Notes: generated by a model from the sequence alone, not told the origin. Positions 9,082 to 17,418 are shown, numbered from the stretch's first letter. The stretch: DNA of 64,000 nt from Massilia sp. YIM B02769 (GCF_030411995.1 NZ_JASNRC010000010.1:62001-126000); one strand, 5' to 3'. Numbers and translations: made by a program.

Positions 9082-10112
9082 GATTGTCCTTTGCGGTTGA
9101 GGATGTCGCAGACTTGCTGTCCCTTGGGCGTGGAGGCCGAGCAGGCGCCGGCGCCGTAGCCCTGGCAGGTGGCGGACTGGGCGCCGGCACCGGCCGCCCT
9201 GGCCACGGCCAGGCAGAGGTCGGTGCGGCGCGCCGCGGCGCCGCGGCTCGCGGCCAGCGCGGCCACGATCTCGGACGCGGCCCCCTGGCAGTAGCGGAAG
9301 TCCTCGGCATCGGCCTTCAGCGCGTTGCAGTACTTGCGCGGATTGGCCGGCATGAAGCGCTGCGCGTAGCGGGCCGCCGCCGGGGTGGCGCGTTCGGCCT
9401 GCTCGAGGATGCCGGCGTTCGCGGCCAGGGTCTTGAGCAGTGCGCGCGCCTTCGGCAGCAGCTGCTCGGGGTCGTCGCGCTCGTAGCGGCGAATGAAATC
9501 GTTCTGCCCGCTGACCGTGGCCAGCGCGGCGCGCTCGCGGTAGTCGCGCAGCCAGACCTGGCGCTCCAGGCCGAGGCGCTCGAGCACGGCCAGCACCTCG
9601 GCCTGGTCGATGCGCTCGAAGCGCGCACCCTTGCCGGCATAGATGATCTCGGAGGCGCCGCCGGTCGCCACGCCGACAAAGGCGCGCGCGAACACCGTGC
9701 TGCCCGAATTGTCGGCGACCCGGAAGGCGGAACTGCAGACGGTGTAGCCGGCCTTGGCGCGATCGCGTGTGTCGTTGTCGCACATGTCGCCGTTATCGGC
9801 CGGGCGCCGCGCGCTGTCGAAGACGAATGCGACCTTCTTTTCCTGCGGCCAGTACGCCAGGCGCTCGCCCGCGCCGGCCGCGAACGCGTTCTCGTCGAAG
9901 GCGAGCTGCCACTGCTCGCCCTGGCGCACCAGGAAGAACTGGCGGGCGCCGCCGGCCTGCCCCTTGCCGACGGCCTGCGCGAGCTGGTAGCTGCTCCTGG
10001 CCGGCGCCGTACCCGCCTGGCCGGGCCGCCCCGCGGGCGCCTTGTCCACCGTGGCGCATCCCGCCAGCATCAGCCCCGCCAGCGCCGCCGTCATCCATTG
10101 ATTGCATTGCAT
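9078..10112 (-). CDS. Cysteine-containing lipoprotein of unknown function
   Basis: 344 residues from the ATG at 10112 (AAAGGG upstream). The lipobox is LMLAGC, so the protein is membrane-anchored. The mature part starts with a domain carrying CDNDTRDRAKAGYTVC, a likely disulfide pair. A longer helical C-terminal half follows with four or five spaced cysteines (KYC, RYC, DLC, ATC, GAC, QVC). It is the first gene of a two-gene unit with the small exported protein. The 16-bp palindrome at 10209-10224 lies about 100 bases upstream, tying it tentatively to the local Crp-family regulator. No domain family is recognised. Confidence 0.7.
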   Translation of the reverse strand: MQCNQWMTAALAGLMLAGCATVDKAPAGRPGQAGTAPARSSYQLAQAVGKGQAGGARQFFLVRQGEQWQLAFDENAFAAGAGERLAYWPQEKKVAFVFDSARRPADNGDMCDNDTRDRAKAGYTVCSSAFRVADNSGSTVFARAFVGVATGGASEIIYAGKGARFERIDQAEVLAVLERLGLERQVWLRDYRERAALATVSGQNDFIRRYERDDPEQLLPKARALLKTLAANAGILEQAERATPAAARYAQRFMPANPRKYCNALKADAEDFRYCQGAASEIVAALAASRGAAARRTDLCLAVARAAGAGAQSATCQGYGAGACSASTPKGQQVCDILNRKGQS

Positions 10113-10208
10113 GTACTGCCCTTTCGTAATTCTCGTTATTCGCATCCGACGCCGTCATTGTCGGACAGGCGCCGCGCCCGCGGGCGCGACCATTCCGCGG
10201 CCGGCCTG

Positions 10209-10224
10209 TCGAATTTTCGACAAG
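10209..10224. promoter_or_regulatory. Candidate Crp-family operator, TGTCG-N6-CGACA (site 1)
   Basis: TGTCGAATTTTCGACA is a perfect 16-bp dyad (TGTCGAA/TTCGACA around TT). It lies in the 126-base gap between the CHAT gene and the lipoprotein gene, about 97 bases upstream of the latter's start. Its geometry, five bases-N6-five bases, is that of the CRP site TGTGA-N6-TCACA. Two related sites sit at 14.67-14.72 kb next to a Crp-family gene. Binding is inference. Confidence 0.55.
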
Positions 10225-10238
10225 GCGCCGCGCCGTCT

Positions 10239-12842
10239 TCAAGGCATGCCGGTGGCGACAAAGGCGGCCCAGTAGAAGGGATGCGGCCGCCGCAGCTTCA
10301 GGCGCAGCTTGGCGTCCCTGAGCGCGGCCGGCGTGCCGGCGCCGGCGCCGAGCCGCGCGTAGAAGTCGGCCATCAGGGCGCCGGTTTCGGCGTCCGCCAC
10401 CGACCACAGCGAGGTCACCATGGTGCGCGCCCCGGCGATCTCGAGGGCCTGGCGCAGGCTGTCGACGCCTTCGTCCGGACGGATGGCCCCGAGCGCGGTA
10501 TCGCATGCCGACAGCACCGCCACCTCGGTGCCGGCCAGGTCGACCTGGCGCAGCTGGGCGGCATACAGCACGCCCTCGCCCGGCCCGGCGTTGGCCCCGG
10601 CCAGCGCCAAGCCGCTGCTGCGCCCGGCCGTCACGCTCTCGACCACATACGGCCGGCCGTCGCTGCCGGTGACCTGCTCGCGCCGGCTCTCGGCAGCGGC
10701 CGCGAAGAAGCCATGCGTGGCGATGTGCAGGATGCGCGGCGAACGCGCTTGCGCCAGCACGCGCGCGCTCGCTTGCGCTCCCGTGTACAACGCCACCTCG
10801 GCGCCGCCGGCGCGCAGCGCGCCGGCCACCGCATTGCCCTCGGCCAGCGCCTGCGGCAGCGCGCCGAAGCGGCGCCCGCCGGAAGCGCCGCCACGGCCGG
10901 CGCCGGATACCTCCAGGTCGTAGTCGGGCGCGGCCAGTACCAGCGAGCGGCCGGGCGCGGGACGCGGCGCGGCCTCCGGCAACAGGGCGCGCGCCGAACT
11001 GACGTAGCGCCAGCCGCCCTCCTCGATCAGGTAGCGTCCGCTGGCGCTGGCCAGGGCCTCGAAGGGCAGCAGCGACACCGCACCGTCGAGGTCGGCCACA
11101 TGGCCGCCCTTGCGGCCCGGTCCATCCAGCAAGGGCTCGAGCAGCGCGTCATGGGCGGCGCGGGCCGAGGCCGGCACGGCGCCGGCGTTCGGCGCGGACG
11201 GGCGGCGCGACAGGTCGGCGCGCAGCCGCGCGGCCAGGGCATCGATGGCGGCGGCCGGCCCCAGGTCGGCGACCTTGAGCTTGCCGTTGGCCAGCGCCGC
11301 GCCCAGGTAATGCCGCGCCCCGAAACGCTGCCCGGCAAAATCGAAGCGCGTAAAGGCCGTCACCGACACATAGGCGTCACCCTGGAGCGCCTGTTCGATC
11401 CGCTCCAGGAAGACGGCGCCGTCGAGGAAGTCCGGCGCTGCCAGCGACTTGCCGACGCGGGCCTGCAGCGCCTGCGCAAGGCCGAGGCGCTCGCCGAAGC
11501 GGTCGGGGCCGCCGGCGGCTTGCGCCGCTTCCACCGCCTCGATCGCGCCGGCCAGGCGCCGCACTTCCGGATCCGTGGACAGGCCGATCGCACGCGACCG
11601 GCGCCCGAGGAATTCGGTTTTCAGGCCCTTGCTTTGCACCAGTTCTCCCAGCGGCGCGCGCCAGGCCTGGGCGCCGCTGCCCTGGGCCAGGTGCAGCGAC
11701 ACCAGCAAATCGAGCAGCTGGCGCCGCGCCGCGAAGGGGGCGGCCAGGAGTTCCGGCGGCACGTCGCGCGCGGTGACGGCGAGCCGCTGCCCGTTCAGGC
11801 GCAAGGCCTGGCCGAGGGCCTCTTCGGCCAGGGCCTGCTCGCCGAGGCCGGCCAGGTAGGCGCCGAAGCGCGCGTACTGCTGCTCCAGCAGCGCCGGCGG
11901 GCCGAAACCGCCGTTGCCGGCGCGCGCGCTGCGCGCGGCATACGCGCCGAATTCGGTCTGGTACAGCCGGCGCAGGGAGGCGGCGTCGCGCCTGCGGTGA
12001 TAGAGCCGTGCGAGGTCGGTCAGCGGGCCCTGGACCTCGAGCAGGCCGGACGGGCTGGCGCCGTCGGCGCCGACCAGTTCGCCGTTCTGGTCGGTGATGG
12101 CGCGCTGGCCGGCGATCGAGGCCGCCAGTTCCCCGGCGCGCCCGAAGGCCGCGCGCAGCGTGGCCTCGGCCTCGGCGAACGAGGGCGCGGCGCGCTGGCC
12201 GGCAGGCGCCGCGGCCGGATCGTGGGCGATCGCCAGCCGCAGGTTGGTTTCCGCCACGTCGTCCTCGCCCGCCTCGAGCGCGGCCTTGCCCAGGCCCGCG
12301 TAGGCGCTGGCGCGCAAAGCCCGCATGAAGGGCGGCGCGCTGTCGTACGCGCCGAGCACCGTGCGGTAGGTCTGCATGGCCTCGCGGTAGGCGCCGGTCT
12401 TCACCTGCAGCGCGGCGATCCGCCCGTACAGGTCGAGGCGCTGGATCACCGCTTCGGGCATGGCGGCGCCGGCGTCGAGCGCGGTCTGCAGCAGCGCGCG
12501 GGCGCGCTCGGCGTTGCCGCTGCGCTCGTGCAGGCCGGCCGCGGTCAGCGCCGTTTCCATCAGCAGCGCAACGAAGGGCGAGCGCGGCGCCGACGCGACC
12601 AGCGCGCGCTCGCCGGCCAGCAAGGCTTCGGCGCGGCGCAGGGCCGCGTCCGGGCTGCCCTGGGCGGCTTCGCGGTGGATCGCCGCCAACTCATCGGCGT
12701 GGCGGCGCATGTGCTGGCCGCCCGCGAACGGCGCGGACTGCGGCAGCAGCGCGCGCAGCAGGTCGAGCTGGGCGTGCACGGGCGCCGCGGCCAGCAGCAG
12801 GGCCAGGCCGGCGCCGCCGGCAAGGGTGGTCATCCTGGTCAT
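10239..12842 (-). CDS. Exported TPR-CHAT (caspase-like) protein
   Basis: 867 residues from the ATG at 12842. A signal peptide ends near APVHAQ. A long helical repeat region follows (about 60-450) with TPR-like A/G/L/Y spacing (AYREAMQTYRTVLGAYDSAP). The C-terminal CHAT domain (about 600-867) has LHIATHGFF (catalytic His about 710) and VLSACDTALG (catalytic Cys about 780), the caspase-type dyad, and ends HPFYWAAFVATG as CHAT proteins do. CHAT domains are predicted or proven peptidases. The export signal implies action in the periplasm. It starts 5 bases after the FecR-like gene stops, so the two form an operon. Substrate unknown. Confidence 0.85.
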   Translation of the reverse strand: MTRMTTLAGGAGLALLLAAAPVHAQLDLLRALLPQSAPFAGGQHMRRHADELAAIHREAAQGSPDAALRRAEALLAGERALVASAPRSPFVALLMETALTAAGLHERSGNAERARALLQTALDAGAAMPEAVIQRLDLYGRIAALQVKTGAYREAMQTYRTVLGAYDSAPPFMRALRASAYAGLGKAALEAGEDDVAETNLRLAIAHDPAAAPAGQRAAPSFAEAEATLRAAFGRAGELAASIAGQRAITDQNGELVGADGASPSGLLEVQGPLTDLARLYHRRRDAASLRRLYQTEFGAYAARSARAGNGGFGPPALLEQQYARFGAYLAGLGEQALAEEALGQALRLNGQRLAVTARDVPPELLAAPFAARRQLLDLLVSLHLAQGSGAQAWRAPLGELVQSKGLKTEFLGRRSRAIGLSTDPEVRRLAGAIEAVEAAQAAGGPDRFGERLGLAQALQARVGKSLAAPDFLDGAVFLERIEQALQGDAYVSVTAFTRFDFAGQRFGARHYLGAALANGKLKVADLGPAAAIDALAARLRADLSRRPSAPNAGAVPASARAAHDALLEPLLDGPGRKGGHVADLDGAVSLLPFEALASASGRYLIEEGGWRYVSSARALLPEAAPRPAPGRSLVLAAPDYDLEVSGAGRGGASGGRRFGALPQALAEGNAVAGALRAGGAEVALYTGAQASARVLAQARSPRILHIATHGFFAAAAESRREQVTGSDGRPYVVESVTAGRSSGLALAGANAGPGEGVLYAAQLRQVDLAGTEVAVLSACDTALGAIRPDEGVDSLRQALEIAGARTMVTSLWSVADAETGALMADFYARLGAGAGTPAALRDAKLRLKLRRPHPFYWAAFVATGMP

Positions 12843-12847
12843 CTCGG

Positions 12848-13642
12848 TCAATTTCCTTCGGCGAGTTCGGGCGCGGCCCGCTGGGCAAGGCCGTGCAGGC
12901 CCCGGGCGCGCAGGTAGAGCGCATACAGCACCCGTGCCGCCGGCGCGGCGCCGGGCGGCGGACGCAGCGCCGCCAGTTCGGCATCGGCGGCGGCGTCCAG
13001 GGTCTCGAGCGCCAGCAGCTCGGTGCCGCGCGAACCGTCGCGCTGCTCCCATTCCAGCTCGCGCAGGTAGCGCGCACCATGGGCCAGGCGCAGCGTGTCC
13101 GGCAAGACGTGCTCGGTGCCGGCCAGGCTGGTCTCGTACAGCAGGCCGCCCGACGCGTCGCGCAGGCGCAGCGTCCAGTGGCCGCGATGCGGCCGCGCGC
13201 GCCAGGAAAGCAGCGCTTGCGAGGGAGCGAGAACCTCGACGCCGCCGTCCGCTGCGCCGGAGCGCAGGATCGCGCCCGCGGCGGCCTGGCCGGGGCGCCG
13301 CAAGGCGCGCGCGAGTGCCGGATCGGGCAGGTCGACGCGGGCGCTGCCGCTGCCGCCCTGCCGTTCGGGCCCTGCCGCCGCGATCGAGAACCGCGCGGGA
13401 CCGGTCAGCGTGAATTGCCGGCCGCCCTCGAGGTCGAACAGGACCAGCGTGGCGCCGGCGGCCAGTTCCAGGCGATCGCCTCCCTGCAGGCGGTCAAGCA
13501 GGCCGAGCCGGCGCTGGGCCGACACGGCCTCGCCCGCGGCCTGGGTCACGACCAGTTCCGTCGCGCCGGCCGTAACAAACAGCGTGCTGGCGGCCAGCAG
13601 CAAGGCGGCGAGCCGGCGCTCAAGCATGCCGGCGCCCGGCAT
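12848..13642 (-). CDS. Exported FecR-domain-like protein
   Basis: 264 residues. A signal peptide (AALLLAASTLFVTAGA) precedes a FecR-like beta segment: GDRLELAAGATLVLFDLEGGRQFTLTGPARFSI, the pattern of periplasmic ligand-sensing FecR domains. Its C-terminal half includes an SWRARPHRGHWTLRLRD beta segment and a helical tail. There is no N-terminal anti-sigma part or transmembrane helix, so it is not a classical FecR regulator. Its stop codon overlaps the ribosome-binding site of the CHAT gene that follows, suggesting a shared periplasmic function. An ATG six residues in (MLERRL) is a possible alternative start. Confidence 0.72.
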   Translation of the reverse strand: MPGAGMLERRLAALLLAASTLFVTAGATELVVTQAAGEAVSAQRRLGLLDRLQGGDRLELAAGATLVLFDLEGGRQFTLTGPARFSIAAAGPERQGGSGSARVDLPDPALARALRRPGQAAAGAILRSGAADGGVEVLAPSQALLSWRARPHRGHWTLRLRDASGGLLYETSLAGTEHVLPDTLRLAHGARYLRELEWEQRDGSRGTELLALETLDAAADAELAALRPPPGAAPAARVLYALYLRARGLHGLAQRAAPELAEGN

Positions 13643-13685
13643 GATGGAAAATGTTTGACATGGGACAACCTGTGCAGAGGGTCCG

Positions 13686-13691
13686 ATTATA
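13686..13691 (-). promoter_or_regulatory. Candidate -10 element for the FecR-CHAT operon
   Basis: A perfect TATAAT on the minus strand lies 44 bases before the FecR-like start codon, in a short AT-rich island (13680-13745) in otherwise GC-rich DNA. No good -35 is found at 16-18 bases, which could mean activator dependence. Confidence 0.35.
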
Positions 13692-13771
13692 TGTCAGTCA
13701 ATTGCCAAAATGGAATATTCTTCTGGAGAAATAGTTACCGAACTAGAACAGCGCCGCGCCCGCTGTCATGC

Positions 13772-14593
13772 TCAGCCGGCACGCGCCACCAGCACATAGG
13801 CGCCCGGCTGCAGATTGGCGCGCACCAGTTGCCACGCGCTGCCGAGGTCGGTCACGACGGGCGCCGCGCAATCCCAGGCCGCGCTCGCCGGCGCCTGGTG
13901 GCAGACCACCGCGTCCTGGACCGAGGCGAAGCGCGACTTGTCGAGCCTGAAGAAGGCCCGGCCCTCGCGCGGCGCGAAGTTCGCCACCAGTTCGAATCCG
14001 TCGATCGCGGCGCCGGGCAACTGGCCGAGCCCGAGGTCCGACCGCCAGTAGCTGGCCCAGGCCAGCGAATACAGTTGGACCGGAAGGGTCGGGTCGGCCC
14101 CGCTCCAGCCCGGGATGCCGTTGAAGTTCGGCGGCGGCGTGTAGCGGATCCTGGTCAGCTGGGTGACGCAGGCCACGGCGCCCTGCGGCATCAGCGACAC
14201 GAACGACGCACCCATCGACTGGCTGGCGGCGCCTCCCGGTGCGACCGCCAGCTGGGCCGACGCGTGGCGGTAGTCGAATGCCGGCACGGCCAGCGCCACG
14301 GGCTGGTCCCATACACTGCGGTTGCCGTCGTGCGAGACCAGCGTGGCCGCCTGGTTGAGGCCGTTCGACATCAGCTCGGTCGCCGTGACCCAGCCGTTCC
14401 CGGCGCCGGACCCGCCGCCGGGACGCGACATGTCGACCTGGCAGTAGTCGACGATGGCGCCGCTGTCGACGCCGGCCAGCAGCGCCGGCGGCGCCTGTTC
14501 GCCGTCGTCGGCGCCGGCGCCGCAGCCGGCCAGTCCGAGGGCCAGCGGCAGGGTGAAGCAAGTCAGGAGGGCATGCGGAAAACGAGTAAGCAT
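13772..14593 (-). CDS. Lipoprotein of unknown function, divergent from the Crp-family gene
   Basis: 273 residues. The lipobox is ALGLAGC. The mature protein has four cysteines spread out (DYC, VAC, VVC, WDC) and aromatic-rich beta-like segments (YSLAWASYWRSDLGL, DGFELVANFAPREGRAFF). No family is recognised. It is transcribed away from the Crp/cyclase genes, and the 190-base divergent gap holds two TGTCG-N6-CGACA-type sites. 129 bases separate its end from the FecR-like start, with a possible promoter between. It may be a periplasmic partner of the module. The ATG at 14593 has only a weak upstream ribosome-binding site. Confidence 0.65.
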   Translation of the reverse strand: MLTRFPHALLTCFTLPLALGLAGCGAGADDGEQAPPALLAGVDSGAIVDYCQVDMSRPGGGSGAGNGWVTATELMSNGLNQAATLVSHDGNRSVWDQPVALAVPAFDYRHASAQLAVAPGGAASQSMGASFVSLMPQGAVACVTQLTRIRYTPPPNFNGIPGWSGADPTLPVQLYSLAWASYWRSDLGLGQLPGAAIDGFELVANFAPREGRAFFRLDKSRFASVQDAVVCHQAPASAAWDCAAPVVTDLGSAWQLVRANLQPGAYVLVARAG

Positions 14594-14668
14594 GGTATGG
14601 CTTTCGATGTGAACGTGGTGGAGGCGGACGCTGTCGCGGCTGCCGGGAGAACGCTCATTCTCCGCCCC

Positions 14669-14684
14669 TGTCGACGTGGCGACA
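14669..14684. promoter_or_regulatory. Candidate Crp-family operator, TGTCG-N6-CGACA (site 2)
   Basis: TGTCGACGTGGCGACA has both half-sites perfect. It lies in the divergent region, 76 bases from the lipoprotein start and 100 bases from the Crp-family start. Its centre is 37 bp from site 3. Confidence 0.55.
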
Positions 14685-14705
14685 CGCGAGGATTCGCCGC
14701 CCCGG

Positions 14706-14721
14706 CGTCGACTTTTCGACA
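14706..14721. promoter_or_regulatory. Candidate Crp-family operator (site 3, one mismatch)
   Basis: CGTCGACTTTTCGACA matches TGTCG-N6-CGACA at nine of ten fixed positions. It lies just upstream of the predicted -35 of the Crp-family gene, a suitable place for autoregulation. Confidence 0.5.
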
Positions 14722-14730
14722 CCGTTTTAA

Positions 14731-14760
14731 TTGCTTCTAGGAAAATACATGCCGTATAAT
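14731..14760 (+). promoter_or_regulatory. Sigma-70 promoter of the Crp-family/cyclase operon
   Basis: TTGCTT (14731-14736), an 18-base spacer, then a perfect TATAAT (14755-14760). The start codon is 24 bases further on. Site 3 is centred about 30 bases upstream of the end of the -10. Confidence 0.6.
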
Positions 14761-14783
14761 CAAGCACGTTTTCCAGGACCGCC

Positions 14784-15419
14784 ATGACGCCTTCGACCCA
14801 TCTCGCGCACTTGCCGCCCTCCCTGCGCCAGCTCGCCGGGGCCGGGGTCACGCGCCGCTTCCCGCGGCGCACGCGCTTCATCGCCGAAGGCGACGTCGGC
14901 ACCTCGATCTACGTGATCCTGTCCGGCCGGGTGAAGGTCTTCACCAGCGACGACGAGGGCAAGGAATTCGTGTTCGGCACCTATGACAGCGGCGCCATCC
15001 TCGGCGAGATGGCGCTCGATGGCCTGCCGCGCAGCGCATCGGCCGAGGCCCTGACCGACGTCCAATGCGCGATCGTCCCGATCGACGTCCTGCGGCGCCA
15101 GATCGCGGAAGACCCGGATTTCACGATGGAGCTGATCCGCACGCTGATCGCGCGCAGCCGCAATACCACCACCTTCTCGCGCCGCCTCGCCCTCGAGAAC
15201 GCCTACCAGCGCCTGGCGGCGCTGCTCGACGGCCTGGCCGTGGAGCAGGACGGCGTGCGCAGCGTCCCCGAGCCGCTCAGCCAGCAGGACCTTGCCCACC
15301 GCATCGGCACCTCGCGCGACATGGTGTCCAAGCTGTTCAAGGAACTGGTCAAGGGCGAGTACCTGCTGCACCAGAACAAGCGCATCACCCTGCTGCGCCC
15401 GCTGCCGGCGAAATGGTGA
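14784..15419 (+). CDS. Crp/Fnr-family transcriptional regulator with cNMP-binding domain
   Basis: 211 residues. The N-terminal cyclic-nucleotide-binding fold has IYVILSGRVKVFT and a phosphate-binding cassette GEMALDGLPRSASAEA (G74-E75, R83-S84), retaining the Glu and Arg-Ser that contact cAMP in CRP. A dimerisation helix and a C-terminal winged helix follow (LSQQDLAHRIGTSRDMVSKLFKEL, about 165-188). The recognition helix carries R-D...K where E. coli CRP has R-E...R, so its DNA site could differ from TGTGA. There are no Fe-S cysteines of the Fnr type. Its stop codon lies inside the first codons of the cyclase gene (7-base overlap), implying coupled expression. It is a likely effector of that cyclase and a candidate binder of the TGTCG-N6-CGACA sites. 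Confidence 0.88.
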   Translation: MTPSTHLAHLPPSLRQLAGAGVTRRFPRRTRFIAEGDVGTSIYVILSGRVKVFTSDDEGKEFVFGTYDSGAILGEMALDGLPRSASAEALTDVQCAIVPIDVLRRQIAEDPDFTMELIRTLIARSRNTTTFSRRLALENAYQRLAALLDGLAVEQDGVRSVPEPLSQQDLAHRIGTSRDMVSKLFKELVKGEYLLHQNKRITLLRPLPAKW

Positions 15420-17206
15420 GCCGGGCGGCGCGCCGCCGCGCAGCGCCTGTGCTGCTGGCGCTGTGCATCGCCGGCGCCGCCATCGGACTGGCCCGCAGCG
15501 GACCGGCCGAGCGCCTCCAGCTGCAGTGGCTCGACGCCTCCTTCCGCCTGCTGCGCGCCGCCGGCGCGGGCGCCACTGCGGATGCCGCGCCCGAGGTGGC
15601 GATCGTGGGCCTGGACCAGGCCTCGATCGACGCCAGCGGCAAGCCCCTGGCCCTGATGCTGGACGAGTTCGCGCTGACCCTGGACGGCCTGCGCCAGGGC
15701 CGGGCCGCGGCGGTCGGCGTCGACCTGGTCTTTCCCGGCGCCGCCTTCGAACACCTGGTGCCGGGTGCGTCGCAGCGCCTGGCGCTGGCGATCGGCCGCC
15801 TGCGCGCCACGGCGCCGCTGGTCCTCGGCCGGCTGGACGGTGCGCCGCCCGCCGGCCCGGCCGGCCGCCTGTACGCGGCCATGGCCGGGGCCGGCGGCGA
15901 AGGCCTGCTGCTGGTGCCGGCCGACCGCGATGGCGCCCTGCGCCGTCTCGACCCGGTACAGGGCCGCACCGACCTGCTGCTCGCGCCACGCATCGCGGCC
16001 CGCCTCGAGCGCCGGCCGCAAGCGGGCATCGTCGACTTCTCGCTCGGCCCGCGCTTCGGCTACCTGCCGCTGCAGACGGTGGCCAGGCTCGCGCGCGACG
16101 GCGACGGCGACGGCGCCGCGCTGCGCCGCCACTTCGAGGGCAAGGTGGTGCTGGTTGGCGCCATCCTGCCCGACCAGGACCGCCAGCGCCTGCCGCTGCC
16201 GCTGGCCAGCTGGGAACCCGGCGTGACCGGCGCCGGCGTGCTGTTCCAGGCCCAGGCCCTGCGCAGCCTGCTGCACGGCCGGATGATCCGCGACCTGCCG
16301 TGGGCCGGCGACGGCGCGGCCCTGCTGGCGGTGCTGCTGCTCTGGCGCGCGCGCCGGCGCCCGCTGCGCGCCGCCGCCGGCGCCGCCGTGCTGGCCGTGG
16401 CGCTCGCCGGCGCCAGCCTGGGGCTGCTCGGCGCCGGCATCCACTTGCCGCTGGCGGCGCCCGTCCTGGCGCTGGCACTGGGCGCTGCAGCCCTGGGCGC
16501 GCGCGCCTACCTGCGCGAGCTGGCGGAGCAGCGCCGCCTGCGCGCGATCTTCGCCGGCTACGTCAGCCCGGCGATCCTCGACACCATCCTCAGCGGCGCG
16601 CTCAGGGACGGCCTGGCCAGCCGCCGCCAGCCGCTCGCCTTCCTGTTCGCCGACATCCGCGGCTTCACGGCCTTCTGCGCCGCCACGCCGCCCGAGGACG
16701 TCATCGCCTTCCTGAACCGCTATTACGCGGCCATCACGCCCGCCCTGCACGCGCATGGCGGGACGGTCGACAAATTCAGCGGCGACGGCATCATGGTCTT
16801 CTTCGGCGCACCCCAGCCCAGCACCAACCCGGCGCGCGACGCGGTGCGGGCGGCACTCGCGATGCTGGAAGCCCTGGCTGGACTGAACCGCGAACTGCTG
16901 GCCGAAGGCCGGCCGGCGCTGCGGGTGGGGATCGGCATTGCGTATGGCGATGCGGTGCTGGGCAATGTCGGCTCGCCCCAACGCCACGACTACACCGCCA
17001 CCGGCGCCGCCACCACGCGCGCGGCGCACATCCAGCAATACTGCAAGCAGGCGCCGTATCCCCTGCTGGTCGAGCAGGCCGCGCTGGCGCTCGCCGACCT
17101 GCCCGCGGCGCAACGCGCCCGCTTCGTGCCGGTCGCAGCGACGCTCGAGAAGCAAGGCAGGCTGGACCTGTCCGGATACCGGCTACCGGAAGGCGAGCAG
17201 GCTTGA
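15413..17206 (+). CDS. CHASE2-sensor class III nucleotide cyclase-like protein
   Basis: 597 residues. An N-terminal membrane helix is followed by a CHASE2 extracytoplasmic sensor (about 35-300: VAIVGLDQASIDASG, AAAVGVDLVFP, GKVVLVGAILPDQDR). Then come three transmembrane helices (about 302-370) and a C-terminal class III cyclase domain (408-597). Metal ligands D414 (FADIRG) and D458 (FSGDG) and the adenine-selecting K454 are present. At the positions of the transition-state Asn and Arg (N372 and R376 in mycobacterial Rv1625c) there are T535 and H539 (YTATGAATTRAAH). The fold is clear; activity as an adenylate cyclase is doubtful. It overlaps the Crp-family gene by 7 bases. Confidence 0.85.
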   Translation: MVSRAARRRAAPVLLALCIAGAAIGLARSGPAERLQLQWLDASFRLLRAAGAGATADAAPEVAIVGLDQASIDASGKPLALMLDEFALTLDGLRQGRAAAVGVDLVFPGAAFEHLVPGASQRLALAIGRLRATAPLVLGRLDGAPPAGPAGRLYAAMAGAGGEGLLLVPADRDGALRRLDPVQGRTDLLLAPRIAARLERRPQAGIVDFSLGPRFGYLPLQTVARLARDGDGDGAALRRHFEGKVVLVGAILPDQDRQRLPLPLASWEPGVTGAGVLFQAQALRSLLHGRMIRDLPWAGDGAALLAVLLLWRARRRPLRAAAGAAVLAVALAGASLGLLGAGIHLPLAAPVLALALGAAALGARAYLRELAEQRRLRAIFAGYVSPAILDTILSGALRDGLASRRQPLAFLFADIRGFTAFCAATPPEDVIAFLNRYYAAITPALHAHGGTVDKFSGDGIMVFFGAPQPSTNPARDAVRAALAMLEALAGLNRELLAEGRPALRVGIGIAYGDAVLGNVGSPQRHDYTATGAATTRAAHIQQYCKQAPYPLLVEQAALALADLPAAQRARFVPVAATLEKQGRLDLSGYRLPEGEQA

Positions 17207-17418
17207 TGCGTGGCCTGGCAAGGGAAAATTCGACAGCGGCGGCGCGAAGCGGCGGCTTTGCCTCTACGCGAGGAAAGATCATCATGACACCTGTCAACGA
17301 CACACACCCGGCCTTGTAGTCCTATCTGGTCGGGTTGGCAAACCCGCACACATGCCCGTCACCAGACAGCGCGCACCGTGTGCCCTCACAACCGTTTCAA
17401 CCACCACTTTTCGATACC

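Noticed and set aside
9084-12917. A 1277-codon open frame antisense to the lipoprotein and CHAT genes
   Set aside because: It spans several real genes on the other strand and their intergenic gap. Its composition (Arg, Ala, Gln, Gly) and lack of motifs mark it as an artefact.
17325-17350. A CGGGTTGGCAAACCCG hairpin upstream of the exported protein gene, considered as a terminator or riboswitch part
   Set aside because: There is no T-run, and no riboswitch consensus could be assembled around it.
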